Shown: positions 1-7,159 of the stretch, in pieces
Layout: every line of letters begins with the position of its first letter
Position numbering within the stretch: position 1 is the first letter of the stretch
Source: JARROD01 sp037384225
GTDB taxonomy: Bacteria; Pseudomonadota; Gammaproteobacteria; Pseudomonadales; Cellvibrionaceae
DNA: 10,453 bases
Reading direction: 5' to 3'
Assembly (NCBI GenBank): GCA_037384225.1
Contig: JARROD010000110.1
Location: 1 to 10,453 of the forward strand
The notes under the pieces: generated by a model
The model's input: only the letters and a program-made list of their open reading frames with translations
Databases searched by the model: none
What the model was told of the DNA's origin: nothing
Program-made: the position numbers and the translations under genes

Positions 1-65
1 CGCCTGCCAATATTTGTGGTAGTTTGCCATCCATTCGTTTATAGCAGCTGAATTGTAATATGAAT

Positions 66-98
66 ACTCAGCTATTACTCAGCTATTACTCAGCTACT
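66..98. repeat. 3 x 11 bp tandem repeat upstream of the efflux operon
   Basis: Three head-to-tail copies of ACTCAGCTATT lie at 66-76, 77-87 and 88-98. The first two are identical and the third differs at one base (ACTCAGCTACT). The third copy runs into a perfect inverted repeat AGCTA-C-TAGCT at 92-102. An 11 bp period is about one helical turn, so the copies would present the same DNA face. That would suit a regulator-binding array, but simple replication slippage explains it equally well. I found no convincing sigma70 promoter in 1-139, so the position of the repeat relative to transcription start is unknown. Confidence 0.85.
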
Positions 99-101
99 AG
101 C

Positions 102-122
102 TAGCCGCTAAAGGAACGGCTA
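102..122 (+). other. possible stem-loop just upstream of the adaptor ribosome binding site
   Basis: TAGCCG at 102-107 is complementary to CGGCTA at 117-122, giving a 6 bp stem with a 9-base loop. The stem ends two bases before the GGAGAG ribosome binding site at 125-130. If it forms in the mRNA it would sit directly against the ribosome landing site. The stem is short, so this is a weak structural candidate and no regulatory role is shown. Confidence 0.3.
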
Positions 123-124
123 CT

Positions 125-130
125 GGAGAG
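125..130 (+). promoter_or_regulatory. ribosome binding site of the adaptor gene
   Basis: GGAGAG lies 9 bases before the ATG at 140. It supports that start over the second in-frame ATG at 149, for which the spacing would be 18 bases. Confidence 0.7.
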
Positions 131-139
131 ACTATTATT

Positions 140-1333
140 ATGGGTATAATGGCCAATATATCAGTAAGGAAGAAGCAGATCATCTACCCCTTGACAGCGC
201 TTGTCCTGTGTGTTGTAGCTGCGGTTGGGTTCGCTTCCCTGAAAAAACCTCCCGAAGTAAAAAAATCTGAAGAGGTGACCCACCTTGTCAAGGTGGAGCC
301 AGTCACCGTTACTTCCATGCAGTTGTTTGTCAACTCTCAGGGTGTGATAACGCCCCAATATGAAACCCGCTTAGTGGCTCAGGTCAGCGGTGAAATCATA
401 ACGCTGGCCAAGGAGTTTGTCCGTGGCGGCGTCATTCGCAAGGGGCAGTTGCTTGCTCAAATAGATCCAAGCGATTACGAATCGCAGTTACTGAGGGCAG
501 AATCGGACCTCGCCGCCGCCAATGCAGCGCTTGAAATCGAACAGGCCGAAGTGCAGGTGGCGGAGGCCGAATGGCGCAATATAAAAGGAAAATCACCCTC
601 GAAACTCAGTTTACGCAAACCGCAACTGGCCCAGGCAAAGGCCAAAGTGAAAGCGGCTCAGGCAGCTGTCAAGCGGGCCAAGCGGGATCTCGAGCGCTCT
701 GCCATAGTCGCTCCCTTTGATGCGTTGATTCAAGCGCGCCAGATCGGCCTGGGCGCCTACGTGACTGCCGGTACGGAAGTCGGCAAGGTACTTAGCGTCG
801 CCGATGCCGAAGTGCGCCTGCCGGTGGCGGACGCGCAGTTGAAATTTCTCGAGCACGGCGGCATAGAGGCAGCGGTAACCCTGAGCGCTGATTACGCCGG
901 TGATCTCGTCAACTGGCCGGCGACCATTGTGCGCAGTGAGGGCGTGGTGGATGAAAACACGCGCATGACCTATTTGGTGGCGCGTATCGATGACCCCTAT
1001 AGCCATCCGTTACCGCTGCGCTTCGGTACCTATGTGACGGCTTCTATTAGCGGTGTCAGCCTGCCCGGTGCGGTGGCTATCCCCCGTCATCTGCTCGATG
1101 GCAATAAGGTGGCGCTGCTCGACAATGAAAGCAAGCTACGTTTTAAGGAAGTGGATATTATTCGCCGTCAGGGTACGGACGTGGTCGTGACAAACCTGCA
1201 AAACGGCGATCGCGTTATCACCTCGGCGCTGGATTACCCCTTGGAGGGGATGAAATTGTCTCTACCCACCGACAAAACCGAAGCCGACAAGCCCAATGAG
1301 AGCGGTCGCTTGGCTATGACACAGGAACCGTAG
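140..1333 (+). CDS. RND efflux periplasmic adaptor subunit (membrane fusion protein, HlyD/AcrA family)
   Basis: A 397-residue protein of the periplasmic adaptor family, which bridges an RND inner-membrane pump to an outer-membrane channel. Residues 11-33 form one hydrophobic segment after a basic N-terminus (RKKQ); no lipobox is evident, so I read it as an uncleaved anchor or signal segment. Two half lipoyl-like motifs (about 75-110, with GGVIRKGQLLAQID, and about 188-220, with the APFDALI motif) flank an alpha-helical hairpin (about 111-187) rich in Ala, Lys and Glu. That hairpin carries a PQLAQAKAKV segment typical of its second helix. A beta-barrel domain (about 223-303) and a membrane-proximal domain (about 310-380) follow, then a short charged tail. 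Length is usual for the family. It lies 58 bp upstream of the RND pump and is surely co-transcribed with it. Substrate cannot be told from the sequence. No TolC-like gene is present nearby. Confidence 0.93.
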   Translation: MGIMANISVRKKQIIYPLTALVLCVVAAVGFASLKKPPEVKKSEEVTHLVKVEPVTVTSMQLFVNSQGVITPQYETRLVAQVSGEIITLAKEFVRGGVIRKGQLLAQIDPSDYESQLLRAESDLAAANAALEIEQAEVQVAEAEWRNIKGKSPSKLSLRKPQLAQAKAKVKAAQAAVKRAKRDLERSAIVAPFDALIQARQIGLGAYVTAGTEVGKVLSVADAEVRLPVADAQLKFLEHGGIEAAVTLSADYAGDLVNWPATIVRSEGVVDENTRMTYLVARIDDPYSHPLPLRFGTYVTASISGVSLPGAVAIPRHLLDGNKVALLDNESKLRFKEVDIIRRQGTDVVVTNLQNGDRVITSALDYPLEGMKLSLPTDKTEADKPNESGRLAMTQEP

Positions 1334-1352
1334 CGGTTAATAATAAGACGCT

Positions 1353-1390
1353 AGCGGTAAAAAACGTCGATAGGGGCAAATGTGACCGCT
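1353..1390 (+). other. possible long-range hairpin between adaptor and pump genes
   Basis: AGCGGT at 1353-1358 is complementary to ACCGCT at 1385-1390, immediately before the first ATG of the pump frame at 1392. A second AGCGGT at 1332-1337, overlapping the adaptor stop codon, could pair with the same ACCGCT instead, or fold back locally as AACCG-TAG-CGGTT (1326-1338). Two alternative partners for one segment is the arrangement of a structural switch, but six-base pairings of this kind also arise by chance. This gap shows no obvious terminator. Confidence 0.2.
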
Positions 1391-1391
1391 G

Positions 1392-4300
1392 ATGCTGAAA
1401 CAGGAATCGATGTCAATGGAAAACAATCAGAACTCAGCAGAAGAAAACACCGAACAAGGTGTGATTGCGTGGTTTGCCAGAAATAGCGTTGCAGCCAACC
1501 TCTTAATGCTGATAATAATATTCGGTGGTCTTTACGCGGCGCTAACAATCCGCAAGCAAATGTTTCCCCAGATTGATTTAAACGCGATCAATGTCAATGT
1601 GGCTTATCCCGGTGCGGCGCCCCAGGAAGTGGAAGAGGGCATTACCATCAAGCTCGAAGAGGCACTGGCATCGGTGGAAGGGTTGGGGCGAGTAATTACT
1701 TACTCCAATCGCAGCAGTGCCTACGCTTATTTACAGGTGAGTAATAATTATGACCCTCAGGACGTTCTCGACGAGGTCAAGATCCAAATAGACGCGATTT
1801 CCAGCTTTCCCGACGGTATGGAGCGGCCGCGGGTGGAATTGCGCAAGGCACGCCAGGACGTACTCTATTTGAGTCTCTACGGTAATATGGACCAACGCCG
1901 CTTGAAAGAACTCGGGCGGGCGATTCACGATCAAATACAAAACCTGCCCCTGATCAATGTGACCGAATATTACGATGGGCTCGATTACGAAATCAGTATC
2001 GAAGTCAGCAAGGATAAGCTGCGCGAATACAACCTGAGTTTCACTGACATTGCCACCGCGGTAAAGAACTTCTCGGCTAATCGCTCTGCGGGGCAAATAC
2101 GTGCCGTCGATGGCTATATTTCCCTGCGGGTCGAGAATCAGGCCTACAACGGTTTTGAATTCGAGTCCCTGCCGTTAATCAACCGGCCCGATGGAACTCA
2201 GGTGTTGCTGGGCGAGGTCGCCACGGTGAAGGACGGGTTCGTCGACGGTATTCAATACTCCAAATTCAACGGCATGAACGCCGTTACTCTCTATGTCGGC
2301 GCCAGTAAGGATCAAAGTATTACCGACATTGCCCGCGTGGTAAAAAACTATATCGAAAAAAAGCAGAATGAGCTGCCCGAGGGCGTGGAACTGAAATCCT
2401 GGGTGGATATGACGTATTACCTGCAAGGCCGCCTGGATATGATGCTGAACAATATGATGTATGGCGGCGTACTGGTGTTTTTGATGTTGGCGTTGTTTCT
2501 ACGCATTCAGCTGGCGTTTTGGGTGATGGTTGGGCTGCCGGTGTGTTTTCTGGGCACGCTGATGATGATGCCGCTCAGTTGGGTCGACGTTACTATCAAT
2601 GTTACCAGTCTGTTTGGTTTTATTTTGGTGTTGGGGGTGGTGGTCGACGATGCGATCGTGATCGGTGAAAGTGTCCATGCCGAAATTGAGAAAAATGGCC
2701 AATCACTTGGCAGTGTCGTGCGTGGCGCAAAGCGTGTTGCGATGCCGGCCACCTTTGGCGTATTGACCACCGTGGCGGCCTTTTTACCCATGGTGCTCGA
2801 CGATGGCCCGCAGTCGGGATTTCCCCACGCGATAGGTTTTGTGGTGGTTTTTTGTCTATTGTTTTCACTGGTGGAATCAAAACTGATATTGCCCGCCCAC
2901 CTGGCGCAGATGAAAGTGTCCACACCAAACCCGAAAAATCCGTTGTACCGGCTGCGTGTAAAGGTTGATGCAGGGTTAAAACATTTTATTGAAAAGATGT
3001 ACCGCCCTACGCTGGAGCGGTTTATTTTCTATCGCTATACCGTGGTGGCCGTGTTTACGGGCATTTTGATCGTCAGCGCCGGTTTGTATGCCGGCGGGGT
3101 TATCCGTTATATAGGATTTCCAAAAGTGCCCACCGATTTTCCGCAGATTACGTTGGAAATGAATGCCTCGAGTTCGGAAAACGTGACCCTGTCTGGGGCG
3201 CTTAAAATTCAGCAAGCCCTTGAGAAAGTCGATAGTCAACTACGGGAGAAATATGGCGTTGGCATGATCAGTGATCTGTCGGTCGATTTACGCTCGCGCA
3301 CCGAGGCCCAAATTATGGCGCGCCTGGTCGACTCGGAGCTGCGCCCTATAGATACTTTTGCGTTGTCGGCGCTATGGCGCGAAGCGATGCCGCCGCTGCC
3401 GGGAATGAAAAACCTCACTATTCGGGACAACACGTTTGGCGCTGGTCGCAATGACGGGGACGTAAGCTTTCGGCTTATAGGCAAGGACGCCGAAGCGTTG
3501 GCATTGGCCGCGGGAGAACTGAAACACAAACTGGAAAGTTTAAAAGGTGTAAGCGAAGTCAACGACAGTAAGCCGGCACCGGCTGATGAAGTACAGTTTG
3601 CCATGAAACCGCTCGCTTACAGCCTGGGGCTCAGTATCACCGACATTGCAGCGCAACTTAACAACAGTTTCTACGGCCTCGAAGCTCAGCGTATTTTGCG
3701 CAATGGTGAAGAGATTAAAGTCATGGTGCGCTATCCGGAAAACGAGCGCAATGATATTGGACTGGTTAAGGAAGTACTGATCAAAACCCCTTCCGGGGCG
3801 GAAGTGCCCTTATCTGAAGTCGCTGAGATTGAGGTGGTCGACGGTGTTAATCAGCTTTACCGCGAGGATGGCAATCGCACGATTACCATCTGGGCATCGG
3901 TTGATGCAAAACAAATCGAACCTGTCAAAGTGGCCACTGAGATCCGCGATACCTTTATCCCACAACTGATAAAGAAATACCCCTCTGTTTCCAGTGAGCT
4001 GGCGGGGCGTATACAGGAAGAAATCGACAGCGTGGTAACTCAGTTGTTGAATGCATTATTATCCCTGCTGGTTATTTATGCGTTGCTGGCGGTGCCGTTG
4101 AAGTCCTATGGTCAGCCGCTGATAATTATGTCGGTAATTCCGTTTGGCATTATCGGCTCGGCGCTGGGGCATCTGTTGCTGGGGATGGATCTGAGCATGT
4201 TTTCGGTAATGGGTATTATTGCCACTGCCGGTGTGGTGGTTAACGATTCGCTGGTGATGGTGGATTTTGTCAACAGAGCCAGAGAGGAGGGGGTGGCAAT

Positions 4301-4574
4301 GACGCAGGCTGTGGTGGATGCCGGCTGCCAGCGGTTTCGGGCGATTATGCTGACCTCGGTAACGACATTTATCGGGTTGGTTCCCATTATTTCCGAATCC
4401 AGCCTGCAGGCAAAAATTGTGATTCCCATGGCGGTATCGCTGGCCTTCGGCGTGTTGTTTGCAACGGTGATTACACTGGTGTTGATTCCGTGTTTGTATG
4501 TCGTGGGTGGAGATATTAAAAGGCTGATCCGGAAATTAATTCCGCGGCCGGACAGAGCGGTTCTCTATCCTTAA
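1392..4574 (+). CDS. RND-family efflux pump, inner-membrane permease subunit (AcrB-like)
   Basis: A full-length (1060 residues from the first ATG) resistance-nodulation-division transporter, which exports substrates from periplasm or inner membrane using the proton gradient. The layout is the standard one: TM1 about 34-52, a large periplasmic loop 53-350, TM2-6 between about 354 and 500, TM7 about 550-568, a second loop 569-880, and TM8-12 between about 885 and 1038. TM4 carries the paired acidic residues of the proton relay, D419 and D420, in GVVVDDAIVIGES. In TM10 the equivalent of the AcrB relay lysine is replaced: the motif reads GVVVNDSLVMVDF, with N951-D952 where AcrB has Lys-Asn. The true start may be the ATG at 1416, because AGGAA at 1402-1406 sits 9 bases before it (only 3 before the ATG at 1410), while the ATG at 1392 has only a distant AGGGG at 1372-1376. 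Substrate is unknown. The gene converges on the leucine dehydrogenase gene 35 bp downstream. Confidence 0.95.
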   Translation: MLKQESMSMENNQNSAEENTEQGVIAWFARNSVAANLLMLIIIFGGLYAALTIRKQMFPQIDLNAINVNVAYPGAAPQEVEEGITIKLEEALASVEGLGRVITYSNRSSAYAYLQVSNNYDPQDVLDEVKIQIDAISSFPDGMERPRVELRKARQDVLYLSLYGNMDQRRLKELGRAIHDQIQNLPLINVTEYYDGLDYEISIEVSKDKLREYNLSFTDIATAVKNFSANRSAGQIRAVDGYISLRVENQAYNGFEFESLPLINRPDGTQVLLGEVATVKDGFVDGIQYSKFNGMNAVTLYVGASKDQSITDIARVVKNYIEKKQNELPEGVELKSWVDMTYYLQGRLDMMLNNMMYGGVLVFLMLALFLRIQLAFWVMVGLPVCFLGTLMMMPLSWVDVTINVTSLFGFILVLGVVVDDAIVIGESVHAEIEKNGQSLGSVVRGAKRVAMPATFGVLTTVAAFLPMVLDDGPQSGFPHAIGFVVVFCLLFSLVESKLILPAHLAQMKVSTPNPKNPLYRLRVKVDAGLKHFIEKMYRPTLERFIFYRYTVVAVFTGILIVSAGLYAGGVIRYIGFPKVPTDFPQITLEMNASSSENVTLSGALKIQQALEKVDSQLREKYGVGMISDLSVDLRSRTEAQIMARLVDSELRPIDTFALSALWREAMPPLPGMKNLTIRDNTFGAGRNDGDVSFRLIGKDAEALALAAGELKHKLESLKGVSEVNDSKPAPADEVQFAMKPLAYSLGLSITDIAAQLNNSFYGLEAQRILRNGEEIKVMVRYPENERNDIGLVKEVLIKTPSGAEVPLSEVAEIEVVDGVNQLYREDGNRTITIWASVDAKQIEPVKVATEIRDTFIPQLIKKYPSVSSELAGRIQEEIDSVVTQLLNALLSLLVIYALLAVPLKSYGQPLIIMSVIPFGIIGSALGHLLLGMDLSMFSVMGIIATAGVVVNDSLVMVDFVNRAREEGVAMTQAVVDAGCQRFRAIMLTSVTTFIGLVPIISESSLQAKIVIPMAVSLAFGVLFATVITLVLIPCLYVVGGDIKRLIRKLIPRPDRAVLYP
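1402..1406 (+). promoter_or_regulatory. ribosome binding site that favours a later pump start (ATG 1416)
   Basis: AGGAA lies 9 bases before the in-frame ATG at 1416. Starting there removes eight residues from the longest frame. The N-terminal residues removed are not part of the first membrane helix, so either start gives a functional-looking protein. Confidence 0.5.
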
Positions 4575-4576
4575 AC

Positions 4577-4597
4577 GTCGGCATCCATGCCTCCGAC
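4577..4597. terminator. weak hairpin between convergent operons; no clear intrinsic terminator
   Basis: GTCGG at 4577-4581 is complementary to CCGAC at 4593-4597, and an inner GGCA/TGCC pairing (4580-4583 with 4588-4591) is an alternative. No U-run follows on either strand, so it does not meet the usual pattern of a Rho-independent terminator. It is the only structure in the 35 bp separating the two stop codons. Confidence 0.25.
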
Positions 4598-4609
4598 AGT
4601 CTGGGCCAG

Positions 4610-5683
4610 CTACCGCGGAACGTCCGCCTGACAGTTTGCCAACCCCGGGTTATTAAACCGCTCCTCGGCAATTGCATCGGCCACCATCGACGTTGCCACA
4701 CCCTCCTTTTCACTGCGGGTAAAAATATCCCGCAGGGTATCGGCAATTTGCTCGAGGTGTTGTTTCAGTGCCGCCGCGTCGCCGCCGTTGCGCTGGTAGG
4801 CGATATCGATGATACCCCCGGCGTTGATCACATAGTCCGGTGCGTAAAGAATTTCCCGCCGCCGCAGTTGTTCGGCGCATGCCGCGGTAGCGAGTTGGTT
4901 GTTGGCGGCACCGGCGATCACCGCGGCTTTGAGTTGCGGCAGGGTGTCGCTGTTGATGATGCCGCCCATCGCGCAGGGGGCGAAAACGTCCACGTCGAGG
5001 GTGAAAATTTTATCCGCCGCTACAGCGATGGCCCCCAGCCGGTCGACAGCGCGCTCTACATGTTGTGGGTAAATATCGGTTACAAAAACCTCGGCGCCGG
5101 CATTGCGCAAGTGTTTTACCAGGTTGAATCCAACATTTCCCACACCCTGAACCGCGACTTTGAGCCCGGCAAGATTGTCCCGATCGAGGCGGAATTTCAC
5201 CGCTTCTTTGAGGCCCATAAAAGTACCGTAGGCGGTGGAGGGCGAGGGGTCGCCGCCGTGTTCGGCGCCGTCGGCGACACCGCAGGCGTAGGGCGTGCGC
5301 TGGGCGATGATTTTTAAATCCGCAACACTGGTGCCGGAGTCTTCCGCGGTGATGTAGCGGCCGCTGAGGCTGTCGACAAAATCGCCCATGGCGTGCAGTA
5401 GGGCAGGGGTTTTGTGCTGGCGCGGATCGCCGATAATCACCGCCTTGCCGCCGCCCAGCGCGAGCCCGGCGACGGCGGCTTTATAGGTCATGCCACGCGA
5501 CAGACGCAGCACGTCGCAAAGCGCTTCCGCGTCACTGCCGTAAGGCCACATCCGGCAGCCGCCCAGGGCCGGGCCCAGGTTGGTGTTGTGGATGGCGATG
5601 ATGGCTTTCAATCCGCTGTCGGCGTGATGGCAGAAAACCACTTGTTCATGTTGCTCGAATTCGTGATGATCAAATACGGACAT
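4610..5683 (-). CDS. ldh: leucine dehydrogenase (Glu/Leu/Phe/Val dehydrogenase family)
   Basis: A 357-residue cytosolic enzyme that oxidatively deaminates L-leucine, and usually valine and isoleucine, to the 2-oxo acid with NAD+, releasing NH4+. The substrate domain shows the glycine-rich GLALGGGKAVI segment with catalytic Lys80, Lys68 in RGMTYK, and Asp115 in ITAEDSGT. The numbering matches what I recall of Bacillus leucine dehydrogenase. The Rossmann domain carries GVGNVG (180-185) followed by VTDIYP with Asp203, consistent with NAD rather than NADP. APDYVINAGG is the conserved C-terminal family segment. Phenylalanine or valine dehydrogenase are alternatives within the family, but the linkage to branched-chain oxoacid dehydrogenase genes argues for branched-chain substrates. 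It is the last gene of the operon, 15 bp after the E3 gene. Its ribosome binding site is weak (ACAGG about 9 bases before ATG), which suggests coupling to E3 translation. Confidence 0.92.
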   Translation of the reverse strand: MSVFDHHEFEQHEQVVFCHHADSGLKAIIAIHNTNLGPALGGCRMWPYGSDAEALCDVLRLSRGMTYKAAVAGLALGGGKAVIIGDPRQHKTPALLHAMGDFVDSLSGRYITAEDSGTSVADLKIIAQRTPYACGVADGAEHGGDPSPSTAYGTFMGLKEAVKFRLDRDNLAGLKVAVQGVGNVGFNLVKHLRNAGAEVFVTDIYPQHVERAVDRLGAIAVAADKIFTLDVDVFAPCAMGGIINSDTLPQLKAAVIAGAANNQLATAACAEQLRRREILYAPDYVINAGGIIDIAYQRNGGDAAALKQHLEQIADTLRDIFTRSEKEGVATSMVADAIAEERFNNPGLANCQADVPR

Positions 5684-5698
5684 GTCTCTGCGCCTGTC

Positions 5699-7159
5699 TC
5701 AGGTTGGGTTATTGGTAATGTGAATGGCTTTACCCAGTGTCGCCAGCGAAGCTTCCAGGGTCGCTTCGCCAAGCGTGGGGTGAACGTGAATGGTTTGCGC
5801 CAGATCCTCCAGCCGTGCCCCCATCTCCAGCGCCAGGGCGAACTCGGCACTGAGCTCGGCGGCGTGGGCACCGACGGCGTGAATGCCGAGAATTACGTGG
5901 TCTGCTTTACCGGCAGTGATGCGCACGAAGCCCCCGTCGGTGCCGGCGTCCATGGCCAGCGCCCTGCCACTGGCGGCGAAGGGGAAGCGGCCGGTGATGA
6001 TGTCGTGGCCCTGTGCCGAAGCTTGCTCCGGGGTCAGCCCCACGCCGACGATTTCCGGTTCGGTAAAGCACACCGCGGGAATGGCTACGGGTTCGAAGGC
6101 ACGCCGGTGGCCGGCAATAATTTCCGCCACCATTTCGCCCTGGGCGGACGCCTTGTGCGCAAGCATCGGTTCGCCGACCAGATCGCCAATGGCCCAGACG
6201 TTTTTCATGGCGGTGTGACAGCGGTTGTTTACTTTGATAAAAGGGCCGTCCATATCCACACACATGTTTTCCAGGCCCCAGCCCGGGGTATTGGGGCGGC
6301 GGCCGACGGCGACGAGAATTTTATCGGCGCGCAGCTGCTGGCTGGCACCGTTCCCATCGGTGTATTCGAGCCGGGCGGCGCCATCGACTTCGTTGACAGT
6401 ATGGGCGCGGGCATTGCAAAAAATGTCTACTCCGTGTTTTTTCAACCACATTTCAACCGGTCGGGTAAGCTCTCGGTCATAGCCCGGCAGAATGCGTTCA
6501 AGGCCTTCGATAAAAGTGACCTTGGCGCCGAGTTTGCGAAAGGCGATACCCAGTTCCAGGCCTATGTAGCCGGCGCCGATGACGACTAAATGCGACGGCA
6601 AATGCCGCAGTTGTAGTGCCTCAGTGGAGGAAATGACGGGGCCGCCGAAGGGGATGTCGGGCAAGCCGGCGGCGCTGGAGCCGTTGGCCAGAATCACGTG
6701 CTCGGCACTGATTCGCAGTGGGCCGTCGGCGGTGGTGACATCGCAGGTTTTGGCATCTCTAAAGTGGGCCCAACCGGTTATGGATTCCACTCCGGCTTTT
6801 TTTAACAGCTTGTCCACGCCGCCGTTGAGGCGATCGACCACCGAGTTTTTCCAGTCGATGGTTGCCGCCAGGTCAAGTTCCGGTTTGGAGGTGATGGAAA
6901 TACCCAGTTTACCGTGGCTGTGGTTATGGGCGTTGAGTTCCTCAAAACGGGCGGCGGCGTAAATCAGCGCTTTGGAGGGAATGCAGCCGCGGATCAGGCA
7001 GGTGCCGCCAGTGCGTTCGCCTTCGACGATCACCGTATTCAGACCCAGTTGGCCGGCGCGGATGGCGGCTGTGTAACCGCCCGGTCCGGCGCCGATCACC
7101 AGCACTTTGCAGTGATGCTCTCTGGCGGGCATCGGTTTTGTTAAATCATGTTCTGTCAT
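5699..7159 (-). CDS. lpdV: dihydrolipoyl dehydrogenase, E3 of the branched-chain 2-oxoacid dehydrogenase complex
   Basis: A 486-residue FAD flavoprotein that reoxidises dihydrolipoamide on E2 and passes electrons to NAD+. The FAD-binding GAGPGG is at 23-28. The redox disulfide is in GGTCLIRGCIPSKAL (Cys54 and Cys59). The NAD-binding GAGYIG is at 195-200. A second FAD contact is in VWAIGDLVGEPMLAHKA (about 321-337). The catalytic dyad on the dimer interface is in HVHPTLGEA (His460, Glu465). All key residues are present and length is normal for a single-domain E3 without an N-terminal lipoyl domain. About 17 residues precede the FAD fold, slightly more than usual; a start at Met10 is possible but has no ribosome binding site. 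Its ATG overlaps the E2 stop codon as ATGA, indicating translational coupling. The symbol follows the Pseudomonas bkd operon and is inferred from context, since the cell may have other E3 genes. Confidence 0.94.
   Translation of the reverse strand: MTEHDLTKPMPAREHHCKVLVIGAGPGGYTAAIRAGQLGLNTVIVEGERTGGTCLIRGCIPSKALIYAAARFEELNAHNHSHGKLGISITSKPELDLAATIDWKNSVVDRLNGGVDKLLKKAGVESITGWAHFRDAKTCDVTTADGPLRISAEHVILANGSSAAGLPDIPFGGPVISSTEALQLRHLPSHLVVIGAGYIGLELGIAFRKLGAKVTFIEGLERILPGYDRELTRPVEMWLKKHGVDIFCNARAHTVNEVDGAARLEYTDGNGASQQLRADKILVAVGRRPNTPGWGLENMCVDMDGPFIKVNNRCHTAMKNVWAIGDLVGEPMLAHKASAQGEMVAEIIAGHRRAFEPVAIPAVCFTEPEIVGVGLTPEQASAQGHDIITGRFPFAASGRALAMDAGTDGGFVRITAGKADHVILGIHAVGAHAAELSAEFALALEMGARLEDLAQTIHVHPTLGEATLEASLATLGKAIHITNNPT

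Noticed and set aside
24..61. Sigma70 promoter upstream of the adaptor gene (TTGCCA at 24-29, TAATAT at 56-61)
   Set aside because: The spacing between the two boxes is 26 bases and no better-spaced pair is convincing, so I do not call a promoter.
4748..5317. Open frame of 189 codons on the + strand opposite leucine dehydrogenase
   Set aside because: It is a shadow of a well-supported gene, with low-complexity Gly/Val/Ala composition and no ribosome binding site or family motif.
5414..6589. Long open frame (391 codons) on the + strand opposite the E3 and leucine dehydrogenase genes
   Set aside because: It is antisense to proteins with every catalytic motif intact, runs across the boundary between two genes, and shows no recognisable domain. 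Long antisense frames are expected opposite G/C-rich third positions.
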